Origin: Bedellia somnulentella
Lineage: Eukaryota > Arthropoda > Insecta > Lepidoptera > Bedelliidae
DNA: 64,000 nucleotides
Assembly: GCA_963576735.1 (NCBI GenBank)
Contig: OY755179.1
Location: 4,340,001-4,404,000 of the forward strand
Direction of reading: 5' to 3'
Under the pieces are notes generated by a model. It was not told where the DNA came from. It ran no database searches and saw nothing but the letters and a program-made list of their open reading frames with translations. The translations under genes were made by a program, and so were the position numbers. How positions within the stretch are numbered: position 1 is the first letter of the stretch; every line of letters starts with the position of its first letter. Shown here piece by piece: positions 23,901-35,900 of this stretch.

Positions 23901-26900
23901 GGCCGGTCTGCGGCGGCTGGGGGACCGCATGCTGCCACGTCCAGCCCCAGCTCCAGACGCGCCCCAGCGATAGCCCCTGGGAAGCGGCCCTATTCGCTCA
24001 TCGTTTCTATTCTCTGCCATTTTACGATGAGCGAAGATTCACCCGGGGTTTCACTCACTTGCCCCGGGGAGACCGTTATTGCTCTATTTTGCGCTGAGAC
24101 CAGTTTGTAGACACGGTCAACACCTACAAACTCAAGCGCTGACTATTTGCATTGCTGGAATGGCAAGCTGGTAAAAATGTAATCCTGCCATTCCAACAAT
24201 GGGCGGTGGGGTCGTCACATCCCTACGCCTGGTCGTCACATCCCTACGCCTTATTATTATTATTATTATACATAGCTAGAAACTCCTCAGCCTCATTTGG
24301 AAGTTGATAGGGGAGAAGATGGTAGCACTTAAGTATCATTGGTGATGGGTTCTCAACCACATCGCCCAAAAACCACCTAAAAAGCCCTATACCCTTAGTA
24401 GGCTCTTTCTTACGACACCCGTGGGCAGAAAGGGGTGGTGACATTCTAAGCCACTACACGCCAACGACGGATGCCTTTAACCTTTAAATATGAGATAGTA
24501 TATACAAACACGTACCCCAAAATACTGGTAGCCAAACCATTAGAATTCGACACATCCTAAACAACTAAAACACAAAATATCTCACACACCCATCCACTTA
24601 AACCCGGTCAAAGTTTCGACGAACTGGCAACCCTCCTTGTGCGCGATGGATCGCAGCATTTTGGAGCTTACGGCGCTCGCAATAAAGTACACGTCGCGAG
24701 TCTCCACTTTCCACTCGCGTTTGTACTGCTGTAGGAGCCACCAGACGTTGATGGATCTTTGGCATCATAAGACTTAATATGACTTAAAAAGGCCTGTCAG
24801 CCTAAGTCACCTATAGTTTACCGCTCGCGGGAATAAATATTTTAGTGATATTCCAACATTACAAGAGACACGGAGGACACTTTTAGATCAAATAAGCTCA
24901 AATAGAGAATGTGCTTAAAAGGGCTAGCATCCGAAGTGTGAAGATTAAGTGTTTGCCGGGATCGTGCCAAGTGTTCGGTGCAATGCACTCGAACACCTTT
25001 GTCAGCAATAGTTAGTTTTAGGTCGAACCGCGTTAACGCGTATTTGTCAGTCCAAAATCATCTATCAATCGCGACGCGCATATCAATATCATTTGTATCA
25101 TAATTTGTTAATTTTATCAGTATATTTATTATCATCTGTGGACTCGTGTTTTATTATTATCATTATCAACTATCACCAACACTTACCCGCACATTTTTTG
25201 GTCCATCGAGCTCCGTAGCGGGACCTCGCGTTTTGGAAATTAAACTCTAAAAACTCGTGGTGAACCAGTGACGGAATTGGGTAGTGTTGGACTAAAGTGA
25301 AATATCAATATCAGGTTTGGAGTAACTGAAGGCGGATACGAAGTAAGATCTTTCCAATTATTTCTATTAATATCAATATCAGTATTTTTTAACAATGGAG
25401 GATATCTACAATGCACAATCTGAACTTTTGTCTATCATGGAAAAACTATTTAACAATATTAAAAAGGATGGAGCAGATCGAAAATCTGCCCCTACCTATA
25501 TCAAGCGGAAGTTAGAAACATTAGAAGCGTATTGGATAGAGTATCTTGCCAATCATAAATCCTTAATTCCGTATGAGGATAAAGAGCGTCCTTATTTCGC
25601 TCGTCGGGAATTTGACAAGGCAGAACAGCTATATTCGGGAATCAAAAACTATTTAAATCGTTTAGCATCAGAGCAAGCAGGGGAAACAACGGAAAGGAGT
25701 GTGTATGATCAGTTGAGTGTCGCTAGCAATGATAAACCAAGTACGTCGCAGGCTAGAGCAGAGACTCCGAATCCATGCAACCAGAGCGAAAGAGCGGGAA
25801 ATACCAGATCAAGTGGGTTACAGCAACAGGACGATTTTATGGAAGAAAAGTACAGAGAGGCTACTTATTCAAATACCATTAACAAACGATCAACAGGAGC
25901 GTTCAGCAGGTTGGATGAAATGCTAAATAAACAATCAATTAATTTTAAAGCACTCATGAGAACCGTAAAGGGCATTAATATAGATACTATTGCTGAAAAA
26001 TGGAAATTTGAGGACACGCTAAAACAATTGCAATCACGCTGGTCGGTTATCGACTCACTTCACTGGGAGATAGAGGCTATTGTAGATAGTGAAGATGAAT
26101 CCTACGAAGAGTCGTTTACGTATCATGAAAATATATATAATAAACTGAAAGAAGAAATTAATATAAAGTTGTGGTCAGTTTCGCACAGGGAATATATAAC
26201 GCCACAGATAGATATTCCAGTCTTTACAGGCAATTACCATCAATGGGTGTCATTTAAAAACCTTTTCATGGAAGCTGTGCATCTCAATCCATCATTGTCT
26301 AAGTCGCAAAAGATGCAATATTTAAAAGGTAAAATAAGAGGCGATGCAGAACGGTTAATTCAGCACTTACAAATAAGCTCTGAAAATTATACAACGTGTT
26401 GGGACATTTTAAACCACAGATATGAAAACAAGAAATTAATTTTTTCCTCTCATCTTAATATCATACTTAATCTGCCTAATTTGCAACATCAATCTTTAAT
26501 TCAGATTAAGAAACTTCATGACACCACAAAGGAGAGCCTTAATGCTATTAAGAACTTAGGTGTGGATATAAGCACTTGGGACCCAATAATAGTCCATATC
26601 CTTGCACAAAAATTAGATAATGAAACCCATGCAGATTATGTCGAGTCATTAAAACAGCCGAGAGAACTACCTAATTTACAAGAACTGTTAGAATTCTTGG
26701 AGAACAAATTCACGATGCTTGAGCAATCCAGAAGAAAGCAGGATATACCACAGAAAGAAACCTATTTAAACTCAAACAACTACTCTGGCTACCCTAAAAA
26801 GCCTCACGCTATGAACGCTAACGCTTATAACAAGTATCCCACTTATCACCGCAACAGCCAATCGCCAAAACAGTTTAATAAATCCTATCATGTCACAGCT

Positions 26901-29900
26901 CCAATTATCAAGTGCCCATTGTGTAAATTAGATCATGGTTTATTCAGTTGCCAAAAATTTATAGAACAATCAAATGAAATGAAACTAAGAACGCTTACAA
27001 GATTAGATATATGCAAAAATTGTCTGTATTCACATTACGGTAAACCATGTTTTTCAGTACGCCGTTGTCGCATTTGTGGAGATTGCCATAATACATTAAT
27101 ACATGACGCTACAGTTCGGAGGCCGACGACCTCAAATCCAGCTAGTTCGAACATACGACCGATTTACCGGAATCAGCAAAATGATAGGCAAGTAAGAACA
27201 TCGCATGTTACGCAAGAAAATGCCTCAGAGATTTTGTTATCCACAGCAATGATTAAAGTAAGAGCAAACGACGGATCATACAAAGTCATGCGTGCCCTTA
27301 TCGATCTAGGGTCGCAAATATCGCTTATAACTGAACACGCGGCTCAACAACTTGGTTTAAAACGTCAGCATTGTAAGGGTGTTATCTTTGGAGTCGGAGA
27401 AAACGAAAGTAACTGCAAAGGAAAACTTAATATAACTATCGAATCGATATATAACAATTTCTCGTTAAACATCGAAGTGCTTATAATGAATCAATTAATA
27501 AAAAATCTTCCAAATTCATCATTACCTAAACAAAATTGGTCTCATATTTACAACATCGATTTAGCAGACAAGGAGTTCTATATAAGTCGCCCAGTCGATT
27601 TACTCTTAGGGGCAGATATTTATTCCAGTATCATGCAAGAGGGTTTAATAAGGGGAAGAAGTCAGTATGAACCACTCGCACAAAGAACACAGTTAGGGTG
27701 GTTACTTTGCGGAAAAATACAATCATTCCACTGTAACGTCATCTTAACACAGATACAAGATATAAAAAACTTTTGGGAGATAGAAGATATCAGCGATAAG
27801 CCCGAATTATCTTCAGAAGATCAGAAATGCATTGAATATTATCAAGAAACCACACGACGTAGGCCAGACGGAAGATATGAAGTAAGAATACCTATGAGAG
27901 AGGGATATGAGAAGGAATTAGGATCATCGAAAGCGTTAGCAGTTGCACAATTTAATAATTTGGAAAAATCACTTATCAAACGGCTCGAATTAACTAAACA
28001 GTATGAAGATTTTATGAAGGAATACATTGATTTAAATCATATGAAGATATCATATAACGACCCATCAAATACACAGTGCTACCTACCCCATCACGCAGTG
28101 CTCCGTGCAGAATCTAGCACTACAAAGGTTCGGGTGGTATTCAACGCATCAGCAAAAACAACTTCCGGAAATAGTCTCAATGACTTAATGCATACAGGGC
28201 CAAACCTTCAATTAGATTTACAATCATTAATTTTGAAATTCCGTCAATATCGATATGCCTATACTGCCGATATTGAAAAAATGTATAGACAAATAATGAT
28301 TAACGAAAATGATCAAAGTCTGCAGAAAATAGTATGGAGAGACTCGTTTAATCACAAATTAACCGATTATCAACTAATGACTGTAACATACGGCACTAAA
28401 GCTGCACCGTTTCTCGCTATGATGACTTTAAAACGTTTGGCCACTGATGAGAAACAAAATTATCCCGAGGCCGCAAAAATAGTCGAAAAATCGATGTACA
28501 TGGATGACCTTGTCCATGGGTGTGACGATATATTTCAAGGTCAGAAGCACATTTATCAGTTGAATCAGTTATTAAAAGCAGGAGGATTTACTCTAAGGAA
28601 GTGGTCGTCAAATGAACCCCAACTATTAAAAAACCTCAGAGAAGATATTAATCATTCAAACGACTTGTATTACTTTAAATTCGATTCGTCATCAAAAACA
28701 TTGGGAGTTCAATGGAACACAAACGAAGATCAATTTTCTTTTCAACATAATATTAACGTACAACCAGTCACTAAAATCACTAAGCGGAAATTATTAGCCG
28801 AGATTTCCAAAATATTTGACCCTTTGGGTTGGATAGCCCCGGTAGTTACTAAGTTAAAATTATTATTCCAAGCTGTGTGGCGCGAAAATTTAAAATGGGA
28901 TGACGAGTTACCTAGCAAACTTAAAATGGAGTGGCTTAAAATGAAAGAAGACATCAACAACATTAATGATATTAAAATCCCACGCTGGATCGGAACGTCA
29001 CAGGGAGTCAAATTCGAAATTCATGGCTACTGCGACGCGTCGACAAAAGCTTACGCTGCAGTTTTATACGCAAGGGTTATTAAGGAATTTCAGTGTTCAG
29101 TTGTATTGATAGCGGCGAAAACTAAATTAGTACCATACAACAAATCAGTATCATTACCAAGATTAGAGCTATGCGGAGCTGAACTACTTGCAAAACTAAC
29201 AAAAAAGGTTATGGAATGTTTTAGCAACTACGAAATTAAATTGTACGGATGGTGTGATTCAATGGTTGTTTTAGGATGGCTACATGGAGATCAGAACCGG
29301 TGGAAACCATTTGTCACAAACAGAGTAAAAAAGATTAAGGAAGTTATACCAGCCGACTATTGGAATTATATAAAAACCAACGATAACCCTGCCGACGCAG
29401 CAAGTCGTGGTTTAACGTTTTCCCAGCTTAAAAATCAATCATTGTGGTGGAAAGGGCCCACGTATTTATCAGAGCTCTCAGAAATTAATTATCAACGCAT
29501 GAATTACTCTACAAATCACGAAATAAAAAGATCATGTAATGTTGTAATAAAACAAGATAATATAAGCATAATTAATCAATTGTTAGAAAAATATAATTCA
29601 TTTACAAAAGTCATTTTAATTTTAGCATGGGTCATTAGAGCATTGACACCCTGTCGAGTGCAGCGACCTACATATATTACCTTACCGGAACTCAACGCTG
29701 CAAAATTACGTATTGTGAAACATATACAATACTGCGAGTTTAGTGATTACATAAATAATTTAAAGAAAAAGCAAACTGTGAATACGAACAGTAAACTATT
29801 AAATTTACAGCCATATCTCGATTCAACTGGAATTTTACGTGTCGGAGGAAGATTGAGAAATGCTGATTTGCCATTTGAAACAAAGCATCCTATGATAATT

Positions 29901-32900
29901 CCGCATAATCACAGATTAACACAGTTAATTATTGACAAAGCTCAGGAACTAACATATCACGGTGGAGTAAAAATGACATTATCTACTAAACAGAGCAAAA
30001 ACATTGAGATAGGAGACGTGATTATCATCCATGAAGAGAACCTTCCAGCAGGGAAATGGGCAATGGGAAGAGTAGTTGAAGTTCACCCAGGAAGCGATGG
30101 GTTAGTTAGAGTAGTTACTTTAAAAACTAAAAATGGGTATCTGAAGAGACCAATCACTAAAATATCATTGTTACCGCTTTCAACTAAGACCGAAAATAAT
30201 CAAAACACAAAAGCAATCAATAAAGAAGCAAAATCAGAAGACACGAATCGCCCCCCTATCAAAGTCAAGCAAAACACACAGAAAACAAGTTTTATTTCTA
30301 TGGCAATATCATTATTACTATTCATGACAATTTTATCACCTTCAGAAGCTATGTTCACGTTGTCAAAGTTTGATCACAATAACAAGTCCCTTTATTTCGA
30401 CCCTGTTGCGAACTTAAGACTTATTCGCGATGACTGGACTATGATAAGTTACTTTAATATGGCTCCTTATTGGGAAGGATTTCGAGCAACTGAAAAATAC
30501 TTAATATATTTACAAAAGATATGTGCGATAATTCAAGACCACACACGATGCAATATGATATTAAAACCATTAGAACACGATCAAAAGGAATTACAATACT
30601 ACAATGAGCTTCTGCTGAATCAGGCATTTGAAACAAGAGAAGGGTTTCACTCCAGACAGCGTCGGCGCCGCGGCCTTATCGACGGCGTGGGTTATGTTGC
30701 AAACAGCTTGTTCGGTATATTAGATGAGAGATTCGCAGAAAAATACACACAAGATATTAAATTATTAAAAGAAAATACCAAACATATATATACGCTCTAT
30801 AAAAATCAGACCTCAGTAATCGAAGCTGAATATAACCTTTTGAAAAGAACCGAAGAAATCATGACGAATCAGCATAAAACTATCAGCAAGCATCTTTACA
30901 AATTAGATACCTCGATTGACAACGTTACCTTACAAGTTAGTAGATTAACCATATCTGAAGATTTTTCACTGACATCTATCACCGCTGTTAACATAATATC
31001 AAATTTAAGGAGGGTGCAAGATGCCTTATTGAGCACATTATTAGATATTTATCATGGGCGCTTTAACATACATCTTCTGAGCCCGGAACAGTTCCGAAAG
31101 GAGTTGCAAATTATATCTAGCCAACTCACGAATGACCTTACATTACCGATAGAAGATATATCAAGCGGCTATCACGAAATATACAAGCTTTTAAGCGTAA
31201 AATCAAGAATAACTAACGACTACGTGATATTTGAAATCAAATTTCCTCTGATCAGTCGTGATAATTTCCAATTATATAAATTAATTGCTGTCCCACACAA
31301 TATTAACGACAGAATGATCCAAATAATTCCAAGAGCATCTCATGTTGCAATGAATTTACCGAAGGACGCATACATAGACACTAATAATTATGAACTACAG
31401 CAGTGCTTACACCAAAGAAAGGTTTATTTATGCAAACTACTCGTAAATAGCCCTATTAAACAAATGAGTGCAGAAGAAAACTTTTGTAAATTAGATAATA
31501 ATGGAAATTGTCAAATACAAACAACTACATGCATGGATCAATGGTTTGAATTAACAGAGCCTTCTACATATTTATATTTTCATTGTTACTTATACACCAT
31601 GAGAATTATTTGCGACCATGATATTAAGACCATACAATTGGAGAATTCTGGTATTATACGCTTAGAAAATAAATGTATAGCTAAAGGGAGAGATTTCACA
31701 TTTTATTCGAACATACCACAAACAAATACGTTAAACATCAGTCATCAGATGATTTATGACTTTGAAATAGCACCAATAAATCACTTTTTGAATTTAACCA
31801 TGCCCACTGCGTATAACTATAGCACTAGCGACACAAACCTTTCAACCTCACTCAGCGACGTGAAGCAAAAAATTGAATTATTAAAGCATGAAGATATGAA
31901 TGAAGATATAGAACTGTCGGGACATGACATTCACCAGTATGTAGTGTCATACATGGGGGTGGCAGGAGCCGTCGGGCTAGCAGTGGCGGTGTGGTGGCGG
32001 CGGCGCGGGAGCCCGGGAGCCACAGCAGCAGACTGAATTAAGTGTTATAAGTGATAGAGTGATAAGTGATAGAGTGATAAGTGATAGAGTGTTAAGTGAT
32101 AGTGTTTTTAGTGATAGTGTGATAAGTGCGCGAAAGCAGAGCACGGCTGACCGTCAGCCTAGTGGTTATGTGTTAAGTGAGCAAAGCCAATCAATGGTGG
32201 ACATAGCAACATCTCCCATAATTACTAAAAGAGTGTACATTGACGTTGAAGATAGTCGAGTATAAAGTTTAATTGAATTTTTATTTTAAATATTGTTTAC
32301 TTTAATTGGGGTATAATTTAATGACTAGTTACGTTTATTAAATAGAGATTGTTTAATTTAAGTTTCCTATGATATAATTTGGGTTATTAAGGGGTAGAGT
32401 TGTAATTTAGCATTTAAATTGTATTTAATCATGATATCTTGTCCCGGTGGGAATATGTTCGGTGCAATGCACTCGAACACCTTTGTCAGCAATAGTTAGT
32501 TTTAGGTCGAACCGCGTTAACGCGTATTTGTCAGTCCAAAATCATCTATCAATCGCGACGCGCATATCAATATCATTTGTATCATAATTTGTTAATTTTA
32601 TCAGTATATTTATTATCATCTGTGGACTCGTGTTTTATTATTATCATTATCAACTATCACCAACACTTACCCGCACACCAAGTGACTATGTATATTTAAG
32701 TATGCTATACCAAGCCAATGCATCAATACATAGCCTGACCTTAGATTTAAATAAGATAAATCTCACACACCCATCCACTTGAACCCGGTCAAAGTTTCGA
32801 CGAACTGGCAGCCCTCCTTGTGCGCGATGGATCGCAGCATTTTGGAGCTTACGACGCTCGCAATAAAGTACACGTCGCGAGTCTCCACTTTCCACTCGCG

Positions 32901-35900
32901 TTTGTACTGCTGTAGGAGCCACCAGCCGAGGAGAGAGCCCATTTCGTTGCCTGTGAATATGTTCCATTTCTTTGCTCTGGAATAAGAAGAATGGAATTAC
33001 TATTGCCAAGTATGAAGAACTCCTATTCATAATCATCATACTTTTGTGACAAGTGTTTTAGAGTGTGGTGATAATGCAACTGTAGGCCAAGGTTGACTTT
33101 GAGTGCACAAAATGTGTGACGCACATTTCGTCACGAGGTTTTTTTAAATTTTAGCATGCAGGTGTAACAAAAGAAGGCTTGGTTATGAGGAAAAAAATTA
33201 CCTCAGCCTTCTCCTACGGCAATTTGTTGATGTGAATGCTATTTTTCACCTACACCAACTTTAAGTAGACACTTAAATTACGCACACATATATACCAATG
33301 TCAATTGTTATATAAGTCATGTGACATCCTTATCGGAACGAAAAGATGGAACTTAAACACATCTAGCTGTGTAGTGTCGGCTTAGAATAGCACTACCCCA
33401 TTTCTTCCGGTGGGTGTACGTAAGAGGCGACTAACGGACTTGGGGCTTTTTAAGGGATTTTTGGGCGATGCGGTTAGAGACCCATCACCAACAACCTTTG
33501 TACTACCATCTTTTCCCCACTTAACTTCCAAAAGTGGCTAAGGAATTTGTTATTTCTCAGCTCTGGCTACCCCTTTTAGGGATTTATAGCCGTGAGTATA
33601 TGTATGTATGTATGTATGTTAAACACATACTACTATCTGCTATCAACGGATCTTACAACTGGCAACTGCCTCGGATACTAAAAAACCGCTCAGCGCAGGA
33701 AAAGAAATCACAGGGTCAAAATCTGGGAAGGTACACAATCAATTAAGACATATACCAGTTAACAGGCTTCAGCCCCTAGATGGGCCATACATGATATCTA
33801 ATGATAATCTGTCTCCACTGACCCCTTATCATATTCCGCCACGGCCAGTCTATCAGCATCAGGGTCATTGGCCAAAACCAGCTGAGCTCCTTCCGCTTCG
33901 GCCAATTTGCAACTGAGCTTCAGACATTCGGTCTCTTCGGGATTCGGGAACTTGACAGTCGGGAATTCGGGATCCGGATCTTGTTGCTCTTTCACGATGA
34001 TTGGCCTCTAGAAGAAATAAAACACAGCAAATATTTAGTAATGAAACTATACGTTTTTGCAACCATAGGGTGGCTCAAAGTTGATAATCTATCTAACTAC
34101 ATTCTATCCATGATTTTCAAGTGTTTAGAATAGAACGACCCTATTTCTTCCCGTGAGTGTTCGTTAGAGGCGACTAAGGGTATTGAGAATTTTTAACCCA
34201 TCTGAGCCAGCTTATTTTTCTAACATTTCCCCACTCAACTTCCAAAAAATGGCTGAGGAATTTCCTATTCTAAAGCTCTGCCTACTCTTTCTTTGGATTT
34301 ATAGCCGTGAATATATTTATATGTAGGTCGCTTTAGCGGGACTAATTACCTTTAATCCTGCAACCTCGAAAGACTTCAATATAAACTGCAATCCAACGCC
34401 ATGCATTGCGCTGTACACAGTCTTAATACCAGCCTGCCTGTTGGTCTGTGCCACTGAACTGTGTACACTTTCCTTTATGTAGCTTAGATATTTTTCTGTG
34501 GCGTCGTCGTAGCAATCTGACACCAATTTATGGGACCATATGCCTTCTAAGTCCCAATTTTCGTCTGGGATTCTGCAAGGAATACGTTTGAGATTAAAAA
34601 ATATACATACATATGCCCAGATCAAGTGAGCCCCAAAGTAAGGACTAATTTGTGGTAGGCCTTTATCATCTTGACGATATTTTTAATTATATAATACACA
34701 TATAAAAATATTTAAGGCTAAGGAACAAAATTTATGTTCATCACATAAATGTTGCCCAAATGTCAATGAGGAATTGATTAAGCGATATGATAATTAAATT
34801 TTGTATGCTTAGTGTATCAAATTCCTTGTGAAACCGTTAGGATCTTTAAATAATATTATACATATTCGGCAGTCAAAAATTGCATGCGTTGCTCTTCATT
34901 GTAACAGAGTGCTTAATTTTCAAATTAAAATACTCACTCCAAATTCTGTTGGATTTCCAGCAATATATTATCGTCATGAGGCGTAATGATTTGCGAGCCA
35001 TTGCCCCAATACACCTTATAGCCGTTGTCCTCCTTAGGGTTGTGAGAGGCGGTCACCATGACACCGCCTGCGCATCCGTACTGAATTGTCGCGAACGAAA
35101 TCAATGGCGTCGCGCAAACTTTCGAGAACATTCTAACTGGAATCGAAGCGTTCACGAACACCCTGGCTGTAAGTTCCGCGAACCTAGGGAGAAAAAGGAA
35201 ACGAAATTAAACTTAGACTTGAGTTTTAACTTATAATCACAAATATTAATGACAAAAAGAATAAGTTTTAGAACTGGACATCCCTGAGTCACCTGGGTTT
35301 TCAGCCGCGTCACCCAACAATTAGTTACAAAGCTCCAAAACCCTACGTATCGCTACATTCACAAAGGAGTCAGGTAAAAAAAAATATTCACTGTCCTTTT
35401 TTTTTATTTTACAATAGTTCTTGTAGTAACGGCAAAGCCACAGATTTTTGTGAAGTGAAGAAATTAAAGTTTATAAAGCCATGTAGAGTTAAGGCGTGTG
35501 GTATCGTCTTGGCGACATAACATAAAAAATATTTTGTACTATGGGATAATAATAATTCCAAAAAAATAACCGCGCCCGGAACTCTACCACTATTATTTAT
35601 AATATTATTATAATATAGTGCTGCAAATAGGGCCCATTGCGTCCGATACAGCACGGCTGTACGGAGTCTATTACATATATTTTTTTTACAGAATTGAATA
35701 AAAATATAATTATTAATATAAATTTGGTGTCATCCATAGATGTACTAAAAACGTTAGATAGGTTATTTACAAGGAAACCGGCGCTTACGAGTGGCACGGA
35801 TTGCGGCAGATGTACGCACACCACAGAAATACATTTGAAATGTAGGCGATCGATAGCACATCTCATAGCAAGCGTTAAAAAGAGATAAACTTATTTTCTC

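Larger units (their letters stand above)
20026..24470 (-). repeat. SINE-like family A, split by two nested insertions
   Basis: The tail side (TATACTCACGGCCATTAATC) lies at 20026-20070 and the rest (CTAGAAACTCCTCAGCCTC through TCTAAGCCACTACACG) at 24271-24470. Removing 20071-24270 restores the usual order of the family. CATAGC is present at both joints (20065-20070 and 24271-24276) as the duplication made by the intervening retroposon. Confidence 0.7.
24972..32677 (+). mobile_element. BEL/Pao LTR retrotransposon with envelope region, integrase core missing
   Basis: 7706 bp bounded by identical 222-bp LTRs and a CCAAG duplication (24967-24971, 32678-32682). A putative primer-binding site starts with TGG at 25199. 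One 2213-codon frame fills the interior. The element lies antisense to PGM2 in intron 7. Identical LTRs mean a very recent insertion. Confidence 0.96.

Noticed and set aside
24590..24744. Fragment as an alternative exon 7 of PGM2
   Set aside because: No acceptor and loss of the GNEMG loop; splicing it in would break the protein.
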